Assembly (NCBI GenBank): GCA_002104895.1
Contig: MCFG01000025.1
Coordinates: forward strand, 192,501 to 205,000
Direction of reading: 5' to 3'
Origin: Anaeromyces robustus
Lineage: Eukaryota; Neocallimastigomycota; Neocallimastigomycetes; Neocallimastigales; Neocallimastigaceae
Length of the DNA: 12,500 nucleotides
Under the pieces are notes generated by a model. The model made no database searches, was not told the origin of the DNA, and saw nothing but the letters and a program-made list of their open reading frames with translations. This document shows, piece after piece, positions 1 to 8,523 of the stretch (the first letter of the stretch is position 1; the number at the start of each line of letters is the position of its first letter). Made by a program: the position numbers and the translations under genes.

Positions 1-687
1 AAATTTTTTTTAATGAATTATATCCCCAAAGAATGAACTGAAGAAGCTAATAGATATACTTCTTTAATGTAAAGTGACCGTTTAACTAAAGAACAAAGTA
101 TTACATATGTAGAAAGATTAATAAGAAGTGCAATTACTATGTATCAAAAAAAAAAAAAAAAAAAATAGGTACAGGTAATGAATGTTATAATGTTCATCAA
201 GGTGTTCATCAAGCAGCTTTTGAAATTTCATCGCCATCTCAAGGTATTCATGGTAATAAATAAATTTAATAGAGGTACTCTTGCAAGGAATTCATATGAA
301 AATTATTTATCAAGTAAAAAAACACTTGAATAAGTAATAGGCATAATTGAAGAAGATATTATAAAATATCCTAGATCCATATTTAAGAATGAAAGTAGGT
401 GAGAGAATGATAAAATAATTTAAAAAAAAAATTTTTTTTTTTTTTAAATCATCAAAAAGAAAACCTAGTAATAATATGAGAGATGGAAATGAAAATTTTA
501 ATTGTAATTTATATAAATGTAGTTCTAATTCTTCCAAATTAAGATTAAATAAATAAAAAAATTCAAAATCTCGTAAACCTAATAAAAAATGGAAAATACT
601 TCATCAAGAGGAAAATAATAGTGGTCTTTCAAGATCTAGAAAAGGTAAAGAACCTACAATGAGATTAATAAAATATATATTAATAAA
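1..687 (+). pseudogene. Decayed, 5'-truncated copy of the secreted orphan gene at 2820-3773
   Basis: The window starts inside this copy. Read in shifting frames it aligns with intact-protein residues from about 102 to the C-terminus. LTKEQSITYVERLIRSA (82-132) matches LSKDKSEFIASQLMASS; GNECYNVH (174-197) matches GNDCFNLH; KSSKRKPSNN (446-475) matches the tail KSSRYKPSNQ. The position of the intact stop codon corresponds to about 685-687, after which the 3' flanks also align (both continue tatttgaagaa). It is broken by several frameshifts and in-frame stops, a 20-base A run at 146-165 in place of the intact residues around 143-152, and T/A runs near 422-447. No continuous reading frame remains, so it should not encode a product. 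The 5' half lies outside the window. Homology is seen directly by eye; the exact breakpoints are approximate. Confidence 0.75.
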
Positions 688-1399
688 TATTTGAAGAATA
701 TATTAAAAAATAATAAATTAAGAAATATTATTAAATTAAGAAATAGTATTAAATAAAAAATAGTATTAAATAAATAAATTATTAAATAAAAATAAGAAAA
801 AGTATTAAAAAATAAAAAGAAAGTGAAAAAAAAAATAATTAGGTGAAAATTTTGATTAAATATAGTATATTTTAAATATTAATTGTTCCATATTTTTTTT
901 ATGGATTCTTTTTATATTTTATATTATATAAAAATTTCAATTTGAAATGCTTTCAAGTAAATCCATATAGTTTATGATATTTTACCATTATTTTATTATT
1001 ATTATTATTATTATTTATTTTTATGTTTATAAATAATAATTTTCTACTATAGAAAACAATCTTTTATTATTACTATTTTATACTATTATTTTTATATTTA
1101 CTTTTTTTTTTATTTCATTCTGTTTTGTTTTATTTTAAAAATTTATTATAATTGTATTTGAATATAATATAATGATTCTTTATTATTATTCTTTATGCTT
1201 TATTCTTATTTATTTATTCTTATTTATTATTGCTATTATTTATATATTATTCTTTATTCTTTATTATTCTTTATTCTTCATTATTATTTAATTATTATTA
1301 GTATTATTCTTCATTATTTATTATTTATTATTATTTATTTATTATTTATTATTTTGATATCCTCTTTTTGCATTTAAAATCATATAATTTAAATAAATT
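688..1399 (+). repeat. Diverged copy A of a duplicated 3' flank (partner 3774-4390)
   Basis: Gene-free. This stretch is collinear with the DNA downstream of the intact gene. Shared landmarks in the same order are aggtgaaaattttgat (841 and 3909), ctttcaagtaaatc, a (TTA)n run, tatagaaaacaatctt, a T run followed by attctgttttgttttatttt, and tagaatgattctttatt-like sequence. By eye the match is good but interrupted by many indels and microsatellite length changes. It shows that the duplication took in at least 0.7 kb beyond the gene. Confidence 0.7.
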
Positions 1400-1542
1400 T
1401 AAAAAAATGTAAAATGATGAAATAAAATAAAGAATATTCCAATGAAGGTTAATTATGGTATTATGTATTATGGTTAATATTATTTAAATTTTAAATTTTT
1501 TATTAATAAATTTATTTATTTATTTATTATTTATTTATTCAC

Positions 1543-1571
<29 letters not shown>
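1400..1571 (+). repeat. 172-bp near-identical block, copy A (partner 4391-4562)
   Basis: Compared base by base with 4391-4562 at a constant offset of 2991, there is one mismatch (1535 T, 4526 A) and no indel. The block starts abruptly: the bases just upstream of 1400 and 4391 do not match. It contains agaatattccaatgaagg, two ttatgg-type direct repeats and the start of a TTTA tract. No reading frame of note is present. Confidence 0.9.
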
Positions 1572-1597
<26 letters not shown>

Positions 1598-1600
1598 TTT
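1543..1600. repeat. (TTTA)n microsatellite
   Basis: A pure TTTA tract of about 14.5 units. It overlaps the end of the near-identical block and separates it from the 3'-flank sequence that is shared with the inverted copy. Confidence 0.9.
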
Positions 1601-1601
1601 T

Positions 1602-1720
1602 AATTGTATTTAAAACTTAAAAAAATATTTTAATTAGGTTTTTTATTAATTTTTTTAAATGGAATATAATTTAAAATATTAATATTTTATAGAATATTCT
1701 AAAAAACACAAATTTTTATA
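1602..1720 (+). repeat. Outer 3' flank shared with the inverted copy at 5000-5080
   Basis: AATTGTATTTAAAACTT at 1602-1618 recurs exactly on the minus strand at 5064-5080. In both places it follows TTTA-type repeats and is followed by the palindrome TAGAATATTCTA (1690-1701 and 5024-5035) and then an A run leading to aattttta. The spacing differs (72 versus 29 bp), so indels separate the copies. Confidence 0.55.
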
Positions 1721-1928
1721 TTAAAAACATTAAATCACTTAAATCATTTAAACCAATAAAATTTAAAATATTTTTTGTGCAGTTCTTTAATAATAGTAAA
1801 AATTGTTACACATAAAAAAATAATATTTTTTGTTTCTTTTGTTTTGTATTCTAATTAATAATGAATTAATAAATAATAAATAAATAAATAAATAAATAAA
1901 TGAAACATTTTATTTAATATTTAATTTT

Positions 1929-1943
1929 ATGTCACTGTCACAT
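1929..1943. promoter_or_regulatory. 15-bp near-palindrome ATGTCACTGTCACAT, first of three
   Basis: The sequence is ATGTCAC-T-GTCACAT, a dyad with outer ATGT/ACAT and inner AC/GT arms and one C-C mismatch pair. The same element occurs at 8033-8047 (central A) and 8505-8519 (central T). It stands out in DNA with almost no C or G. It could be a protein-binding site or a piece of a dispersed element; no function is shown by the sequence. Confidence 0.35.
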
Positions 1944-2028
1944 TAAAAATAATAATAAAAAAAAAAATAATTAAAAATAATAATTATTATAATTATATAT
2001 ATTTTTACATTTTTCATACATTTACTGA

Positions 2029-2080
2029 AATAAAATTGAACCATTATTTTAAAAAAAAAAAATAATAGTTCAATTTTATT
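2029..2080. repeat. Inverted repeat with 20-bp arms
   Basis: The left arm 2029-2048 (AATAAAATTGAACCATTATT) and right arm 2061-2080 are reverse complements with one mismatch, around a 12-base TT-A10 loop. This is a strong potential hairpin or cruciform. It could be a short foldback element; nothing marks it as an RNA gene. Confidence 0.6.
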
Positions 2081-2269
2081 AAATAAATATTAAAGAAGTA
2101 AAAATAGAAGAATGAAAAATAAAAGAATATAAATAGAACAAATGAAAAAAAAAAAAAAACAAGTTATCTTTATACTTTACTTTTTATTAGTTTTTTTTTT
2201 TTTTTTTGTAAGGTAGAATGAATTATAATATATTAATAAAGAATTTATGAAAAAAATATGGATATATAA

Positions 2270-2365
2270 AATATGTATGAGTGTATTTTATACATGTAAA
2301 AAAAAAAAATATTAAATAAAAATTGTTTCAATCATAAATTAGATTAATTTATTATATTTTTTTTT
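2270..2365 (+). pseudogene. Possible remnant of another 5' end of the same family
   Basis: ATTAAATAAAAATTGTTTCA (2311-2330) followed by ATCATAAATTAGATTAATTT matches two start regions. The upstream part matches the leader of the inverted copy (AAATTGTTTCAATCATG on the minus strand, ending at its ATG at 5992-5990). The downstream part resembles the intact start (atcatgaaatggattaata, from 2818). The ATG has become ATA and homology fades into a T run near 2360. In such AT-rich DNA short matches are weak evidence, so this is tentative. Confidence 0.35.
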
Positions 2366-2620
2366 TTTTTTTAAAAAAAAAATTTACATCTAAATTATTA
2401 TTATTTTTTTTTATTATAATTTTTATATTATTCTATAATAATAATATTTTTTTTATTATTTTTTTAGATTTTTGATTTGTTTTTTGTGGAACATATCATC
2501 ATTAGTAAAAGAATTATTAAAAAAAAAAAGTTTAAAATAATAATAATAATAATAAAAAAAAAAAAAAGTATAAATAGAGCAATAAAGAAAAGAATTAAAA
2601 ATATAAAAGAAATAATAAAT

Positions 2621-2695
2621 AAAATAAAATAAAATAAAATAAAATAAAATAAAATAAAATAAAATAAAATAAAATAAAATAAAATAAAATAAAAT
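2621..2695. repeat. (AAAAT)15 microsatellite upstream of the secreted-protein gene
   Basis: Fifteen uninterrupted AAAAT units end about 125 bp before the start codon at 2820. Length change here would alter promoter spacing, but no effect can be inferred from sequence alone. Confidence 0.9.
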
Positions 2696-2756
2696 AAAAA
2701 AGAATAAGAAAAAATAAAAAAATAAAATATATAATTTAAATAAAATATATATGTAT

Positions 2757-2778
2757 AATATATATAAATATAAATATA
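2757..2778 (+). promoter_or_regulatory. Possible TATA-type core promoter of the gene at 2820
   Basis: An alternating tatataaatataaatataca element lies about 45-60 bp before the ATG. In DNA this AT-rich, TATA-like strings are frequent by chance, so this rests only on position. Confidence 0.2.
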
Positions 2779-2819
2779 CAAAAACATAAACAATTAAGTA
2801 AATAAAAATTATTTTAATC

Positions 2820-3773
2820 ATGAAATGGATTAATATAATTCAAATTTTTATATACATTATTATTGTATATGCTAAATATGAAAAAACTTTTTCTTTTTTT
2901 CCTAACAATAATAATATTAATAATAATATTAATGTTAATTTAAAATATTTTAAAACAAATCCAATAAGACATCATAAAAATTTAATTAAAAGAAATGATG
3001 ATATTCCTGAAGAAGATGTGTATGATGATGCTTATGCAACATGGTTAGAACTTACTTATGATGAAAGGCTTAAAGAACGTAAAGAAAAGTATCATAACGG
3101 TATAAATATTGAATATATTCAATTAAGTCCTAATGAATGGTATAGAGCAGCTAGAATGTATGTAAAATTATTAAATAGTGGAAAACTGTCAAAGGATAAA
3201 AGTGAGTTTATTGCAAGTCAACTTATGGCTAGTTCATTTTATATAGGTGAAAGAGAAAATGATGATTATTTTTTCAATTTTGGTAATGACTGCTTTAATT
3301 TACATTGTCAAAAGTTTGGTGAAAGAATTATTCCTTCATCTATACCTGATAGACGTATTTCTAGAAAAAATATATACAAACCTTTAGTGTTATATAAATA
3401 CAATATTGAAATTAACCATCAGGAGTCTGCAGGTAGAGAAGATTCTAGTAATATAAATGTATTTGAAATAGTAGGTGTTGAAGTTATTGATATTTCTAAA
3501 TATTCGAAGGAAGAACTTCAGGATTTATATGTACAAAATCAAGAGTGGGCCGCTTCAAGAGGAAATGAGGTATTAGGAAAAAGAGTTAATAATAATTCTC
3601 ATAATCTTCATAAAAATAATCCTAATTCTAGATCAACAAATGGTATTAAAAAGAAAAAATCATCACGTTATAAACCTAGCAATCAAAATAATAAAAATTC
3701 TGGAAATAAAAATTCACTATTTGGAAAACTTAAAAAACTCTTTGGAAAAAATAATGATTCTAATAAACCTTAA
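2820..3773 (+). CDS. Secreted orphan protein with N-terminal signal peptide and cationic Asn/Lys-rich tail (317 aa)
   Basis: I do not recognise a named family. The start is the only sensible ATG: it is preceded by in-frame stops, has A at -3 and opens a classic signal peptide. That is K2, a hydrophobic core at about 4-17 and a VYA-K junction fitting cleavage after A18. Then follow an Asn run (29-40), a dibasic KR (57-58), an acidic stretch (60-70) and a helix-rich, Tyr/Trp-containing core (about 70-250). Only two cysteines are present (C158, C163). A second dibasic site, LGKR (252-255), precedes a basic Asn/Lys/Ser tail ending in the amphipathic SLFGKLKKLFGK (299-310). No further membrane segment is seen, so secretion or a secretory-compartment location is inferred. 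Base composition is clearly less AT-rich than the flanks and the frame is intact over 317 codons. No intron is needed. Two decayed copies surround it, so it belongs to a locally duplicated family. Confidence 0.85.
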   Translation: MKWINIIQIFIYIIIVYAKYEKTFSFFPNNNNINNNINVNLKYFKTNPIRHHKNLIKRNDDIPEEDVYDDAYATWLELTYDERLKERKEKYHNGINIEYIQLSPNEWYRAARMYVKLLNSGKLSKDKSEFIASQLMASSFYIGERENDDYFFNFGNDCFNLHCQKFGERIIPSSIPDRRISRKNIYKPLVLYKYNIEINHQESAGREDSSNINVFEIVGVEVIDISKYSKEELQDLYVQNQEWAASRGNEVLGKRVNNNSHNLHKNNPNSRSTNGIKKKKSSRYKPSNQNNKNSGNKNSLFGKLKKLFGKNNDSNKP

Positions 3774-4390
3774 TATTTGAAGAATAAATTAAAAATAATA
3801 AATAATAAATAAAAAAAATATTAATAAGTAAAAAAAAAAAATTATTATTATTAGATAAATAAAAAATATTAAAAAAATAAAAAAACATAAAACAAAAATT
3901 AAATTATTAGGTGAAAATTTTGATATATAATTTTGATATATATTAATTTTTAATTGTATGTATTCTTTGTATATTTTTTTTTTTTATATAAAAGTTTTAA
4001 TTTGGAATACTTTCAAGTAAATCAAAATAATTTATGTTACATTATTTATTTAATTATTATTATTATTATTGTTATTATTATTATTTTTATTATTATTATG
4101 CGTACAGATAATGATTTTTTATTATAGAAAACAATCTTTCATTATTGTTATTTTATATACAATTACTTATATATTTACTTTTTTTTTTCTTCCTTATTCT
4201 GTTTTGTTTTATTTTAAAAATTTATAATAATTATATTTGATTGAATATAATAGAATGATTCTTTATTATTTATTATTTATTTATTTATTTATATATTTAT
4301 TTATTTATTTATTTATATATTTATTTATTTATTAATAAGTTTTTAAGTTTAAATTTATTTAAATTTAAATAAAAATGGATGAAAATTTTG
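3774..4390 (+). repeat. 3' flank of the intact gene, copy B of the duplicated flank (partner 688-1399)
   Basis: Gene-free. It begins as the likely 3' untranslated region (AATAAA-type strings are frequent, so no single polyadenylation signal can be chosen). It is collinear with 688-1399 through the shared landmarks aggtgaaaattttgat (3909), ctttcaagtaaatc, the (TTA)n run and attctgttttgttttatttt. The end (about 4260-4335) is TTTA/TATA repeat. Confidence 0.7.
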
Positions 4391-4562
4391 TAAAAAAATG
4401 TAAAATGATGAAATAAAATAAAGAATATTCCAATGAAGGTTAATTATGGTATTATGTATTATGGTTAATATTATTTAAATTTTAAATTTTTTATTAATAA
4501 ATTTATTTATTTATTTATTATTTATATATTCACTTATTTATTTATTTATTTATTTATTTATT
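4391..4562 (+). repeat. 172-bp near-identical block, copy B (partner 1400-1571)
   Basis: One mismatch in 172 aligned bases against 1400-1571, with no indel. Homology stops at both edges: upstream is ggatgaaaattttg, not shared with copy A, and downstream is attcattattaat. The flanking collinear DNA is far more diverged. Confidence 0.9.
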
Positions 4563-5023
4563 AATTCATTATTAATTATAATACAAAACAAACAAAAAAA
4601 AAAACGAAAAAAAAAAAAACAAAAAAAAAAAAAAAAAAAAGATAACAAAAATAAATCTTATTTTTAAAGGTTTGAAAATTTATTAATTAATTTATTAATT
4701 AATTTCAGAATAATGGAATAAAAACTTTATTTAATACTTTTATTTTATTTTATTTTTTTTTTTTTTAAATGTTAATAATAAAAATGAAAAAATAAAAATT
4801 TACTTGAATTATAAATTCTTTTTATATAAAAATGAACTTATTGACTTATATCAAACATTATATATGTAATTTTAATGTTAGCATCTATAAAATATATAAA
4901 AAAAATTGAAAAATAATTATTTAGAAGGATATTGACAATATTCAATTTATTAAAATCCTCTTTATTTATTTATTTTATTTTATTTTTTTATTTTTATTTA
5001 AAAATTGGTGTTTTTTTTTTTTT
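4563..5023. other. Gene-free AT-rich stretch
   Basis: No gene is visible. It contains long A runs broken by single C or G (about 4588-4640), a TTAATTAA-rich near-palindrome (about 4672-4706), and a weak inverted repeat at about 4923-4963 (agaaggat against atcctctt with gatattg/caatattc inside). It then runs into the outer flank of the inverted family copy near 4980-5023. Confidence 0.5.
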
Positions 5024-5085
5024 TAGAATATTCTATAAAAATAATTTAATTAGTTTTTTTATAAAGTTTTAAATACAATTTAAAT
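5024..5085 (-). repeat. Inverted copy of the outer 3' flank (partner 1602-1701)
   Basis: On the minus strand this reads AATTGTATTTAAAACTT (5080-5064), then TAGAATATTCTA (5035-5024), then an A run and aattttta. This is the same order as at 1602-1720. It lies on the 3' side of the inverted pseudogene, as expected if gene and flank were copied together. Confidence 0.55.
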
Positions 5086-5394
5086 AAATAAATAAATAAA
5101 TAAATTAACAAATTAAATAAATAAAATAAATGAATAAATAAATTAACAAATTAAATAAATAAAATAAATGAATAAATAAATTAACAAATTAAATAAATAA
5201 ATAAAATAAATGAATAAATAAATTAACAAATTAAATAAATAAATAAAATAAATGAATAAATAAATTAACAAATTAAATAAATAAATAAAATAAATGAATA
5301 AATAAATTAACAAATTAAATAAATAAATAAATAAAATAAATAAATAAATTAACAAATTAAATAAATAAATAAATAAAATAAATGAATGAATAAG
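5086..5394. repeat. AT-only minisatellite with 38- and 42-bp units
   Basis: The marker ttaac falls at 5105, 5143, 5181, 5223, 5265, 5307 and 5349, giving periods of 38, 38, 42, 42, 42 and 42. Units are built of ttaacaaattaaataaat, more AAAT units, and aaaataaatgaataaataaa. The 4-bp difference is one AAAT unit. The array sits where the C-terminal part of the inverted pseudogene should be. Confidence 0.9.
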
Positions 5395-5992
5395 AATTTT
5401 CTCTATTGATATTTATTTGTAAATTACTTGTTTGAATATTATGATATAATAAATATAAGATTGATATATAATTTATTTTTTTTTTTTCATAAGATTAACT
5501 CTATTATGATTTTGAAATTGAGATGTAAAAGAATCATTTCCAAAATTCATAGTATGTTAATTTATAACAATTTACTACCTGTTCCTATAAAACTTTCAAT
5601 ATTTGTTGTTTTAAACATAGTAAAAAGAAACTTTTTATTAATTTTTTTTGAATATGCAACACTTTATTCATTAGTTAAACTGACATTTTATATTAAAAAA
5701 AAATTTTAATCTATTAGCTTCAACAGTCCATTGATAAGGATTTTATTCATTAAAATTTATATTTTTGTATTTCATCTAAAAGAAAATACACCTTCACCTA
5801 CCCTTTTAATTAAAATTTTTTATGATATTTTATTAGATTTGTTTTAAAGTATTTTATTTTTAAATTAATATTTAATATTATTATTAATATTATTATTATT
5901 AGGAAGAAAAAAAAAGTTTTTTCAGATTTATCATATACAATAATAATGTATATGAAAAATATGAAAATTAAAATTATATAAATATATTTCAT
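5395..5992 (-). pseudogene. Inverted, decayed copy of the secreted orphan gene, C-terminal part lost
   Basis: Read on the minus strand from 5992, the first 60 codons are open and begin MKYIYII, with a hydrophobic signal-peptide core and IIIVYDKSEKTF. They match the intact IIIVYAKYEKTF and later KYFKTNLIKYHK against KYFKTNPIRHHK. Compensating indels turn the Asn run into an Ile run. After a stop at about 5810 homology continues in broken frames: NPYQWTVEANRLKF (5742-5701) against SPNEWYRAARMYVKL, and DNA match AATTTTGGAAATGAT (5547-5533) against the intact GNFG/GND region. Similarity weakens but is followed to about residue 210 near 5400, where the minisatellite starts. Many stops and frameshifts make a product implausible, although the signal-peptide portion remains open. 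Confidence 0.8.
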
Positions 5993-6060
5993 GATTGAAA
6001 CAATTTTCTATTTATTTAATATTTATACACACATATATATATAGTAATAAATAAATAATA
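5993..6060 (-). promoter_or_regulatory. 5' flank of the inverted pseudogene, similar to 2270-2330
   Basis: The minus strand reads ATATTAAATAAATAGAAAAT, TGTTTCAATC and then ATG. It matches tattaaataaaaattgtttcaatcat at 2309-2334, with a shared gtgtat-containing stretch upstream. It probably was the leader and promoter-proximal region of this family. Confidence 0.4.
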
Positions 6061-6892
<832 letters not shown>

Positions 6893-6964
6893 GTAGTATT
6901 AAATAATAATAATAATAATAATAATAGATAATAATAATTAATAATAACAGTTAATAATAATAAA

Positions 6965-7876
6965 ACCCATCTTGAGTATCCAATCAAAACAAAAAATGTT
7001 TAGATTTATAATAAGAGATTAAATAAAAAGTGTATATTGAATTATAACTATTATTCATATTTTGGTAATTGTTGAAGATACCAATAATAAATACTACAAA
7101 TTGAAAATTCAAAATTTTATATTAAATTGTCATTATAAAAAATAAAAGATATTATATCATTATTATAACATTAATTGCCTATATGTTAACTATCATGTTT
7201 TTAACTATTTATTATTATAATTTAATTTTTAATGAAATTACAATGTTAAAAAAAAAATAAAGATAAAACTTATTAATTAAAGAAAAGAAAAAGTATTATT
7301 AATATAATTATTTCTTTATATATATATATATATTTTTTTTAAATTATTATTTCGTTTTATTGATATAAATAAAATAATATAAGTTTTAATATTAAAATAC
7401 TTTATAAAAAAAATGAAATTTATATAACATAAAATAAAAATATAAAGGTTTCTTTTTATTAATTTTATAAATATTATAAAAATAAAAAGATATATATTAA
7501 TACATTTATATATATATATTTATAATTATGACATAATTATAATTATGTTTTATTCAATAAAAATTTATTTTCTTATTTAATTAATTAATTAATTATTTAT
7601 TTATTTATTTATTTTATATTTTTACAATCCATATACATTATTATAAAAATGAAGAATTTTAATATATGTTACAAAATATTGGAATACATTAACATTTGTA
7701 TATGCATTTATTTTATTATATATATTATATGTTAGATATTTATACATTTTTTATTATTATGATTATCATAAAATAAAAATAAAATTAAAAATATAATTAA
7801 AGAGATTAATAATAAATATATATATGGATAAATAATATAATAAACATAGAATATTTATATAAAATATATAAATAAG

Positions 7877-7912
<36 letters not shown>

Positions 7913-8030
7913 GAATGAATGAATGTATAATAAATAATGAATGAATAGTTTATTTAATTTATTCATTATTTAATTATAATACTTTTATTACATTTTATTA
8001 TACTACAAGATATAATATATATAATGATAA
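6965..8030. other. Gene-free AT-rich stretch
   Basis: No gene is supported. Visible structure includes a (TA)8 run (7317-7332), a small stem ttggta/taccaa (about 7061-7085), ATAATTATGACATAATTAT-like near-palindromes (about 7520-7545), AATT repeats (about 7580-7592), an AAAT tract (about 7876-7910) and the hairpin at 7932-7971. Confidence 0.6.
7932..7971. repeat. Hairpin with 15-bp arms
   Basis: Arms AAATAATGAATGAAT (7932-7946) and ATTTATTCATTATTT (7957-7971) pair throughout, with one G-T position, around a 10-base loop. It adjoins AAAT/GAAT repeats, so it may have formed from repeat expansion plus inversion. Confidence 0.5.
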
Positions 8031-8032
8031 TG

Positions 8033-8047
8033 ATGTCACAGTCACAT
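8033..8047. promoter_or_regulatory. 15-bp near-palindrome ATGTCACAGTCACAT, second of three
   Basis: Same dyad as at 1929 but with central A. Together with the preceding TG it also reads TGATGTCA, a one-base variant of the cAMP-response-type site TGACGTCA; binding is only a guess. It lies at the left edge of the foldback element. Confidence 0.35.
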
Positions 8048-8504
8048 ATCCTCAGTCATCATACCTAACACACTAAATATATATTCATGAAATTTATTTG
8101 TAATTAAATAAAATATATTTCTTATTTTTATTTTACCAAGTATTTTTTTTTTTTTTAACTTTAAATATTACTAATCTTTTTTATTTTTATTAAATAGATT
8201 TTATCATATTTTAATCATCAAAATAAAATAATAATACTTCATAAAACTAAAGAATCATAATATTTAAAAAAAATATTTATTTTCATCACTCTTTTTTTTT
8301 TAATTAATTTTTTATTCATATATTAAACTATTAATAATTAAAAAAAAAAAAAAAAACCCAATGAATAAATAATTGTTAAAAAAATAAGATTAGTAAATCT
8401 AAAGTTAAAAAGAAAAAAAAAATACTTGGTAAAATAAAAATATGAAATATAATTTTATTTAATAACGGATAAATTTCATGAATATACATTTATTGTGTGT
8501 TATG

Positions 8505-8519
8505 ATGTCACTGTCACAT
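8505..8519. promoter_or_regulatory. 15-bp near-palindrome ATGTCACTGTCACAT, third of three
   Basis: Identical to the copy at 1929 and in the same orientation as the copy at 8033, at the right edge of the foldback element. The context TGATG...ATATCC is shared with 8031 over 21 bp, with only the centre base differing. Confidence 0.35.
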
Positions 8520-8523
8520 ATCC

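Larger units (their letters stand above)
1720..2250. other. Gene-free AT-rich stretch
   Basis: No gene is visible. It holds a short AAAT tract (about 1876-1900), the 15-bp near-palindrome at 1929-1943, the hairpin at 2029-2080 and several poly-A/T runs. The least repetitive part is about 1720-1810; nothing recognisable is encoded there. Confidence 0.6.
8031..8523. mobile_element. Foldback (MITE-like) element with about 135-bp inverted arms
   Basis: The left arm (about 8053-8187) and the reverse complement of the right arm (about 8378-8513) align over their length. Shared segments are catcat...aacacac, tatattcatgaaattta, attaaataaaat, tatttttattttaccaagta followed by a T run, and taactttaaat/gat...actaatctt. 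The 190-bp spacer (8188-8377) has no reading frame. Direct copies of TGATGTCACWGTCACATATC sit at 8031 and 8503, so the structure is an inverted repeat framed by direct repeats that partly overlap it. This form suits a non-autonomous DNA element, but no transposase is present and superfamily is unknown. Arms differ by scattered substitutions and small indels, so it is not very recent. Confidence 0.6.

Noticed and set aside
310-537. 75-codon minus-strand reading frame
   Set aside because: It is antisense to the decayed family copy at 1-687, whose plus-strand homology (KSSKRKPSNN and others) explains the sequence.
1195-1377. 60-codon Leu/Ile/Tyr-only reading frame
   Set aside because: It is a translation of TTTA/TTATT repeats in the duplicated 3' flank, with no start context or composition shift.
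2456-2821. Two overlapping minus-strand frames of 121 and 109 codons
   Set aside because: They translate the (AAAAT)15 repeat and nearby A/T runs (LFYFILFYF repeats); long frames are expected there because the repeat lacks stops on that strand.
5143-5355. 70-codon hydrophobic repeat frame on the minus strand
   Set aside because: It is the minisatellite read in frame. The 38-bp units break the frame, so there is no coding constraint.
5428-5709. 93-codon plus-strand frame starting MFEYYD
   Set aside because: It looks fairly protein-like but is antisense to the inverted pseudogene, whose minus-strand DNA matches the intact gene (for example 5533-5547 and 5707-5742).
7766-7966. 66-codon minus-strand frame
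   Set aside because: It is Ile/Leu/Tyr/Phe only and spans an AAAT tract; no support for coding.
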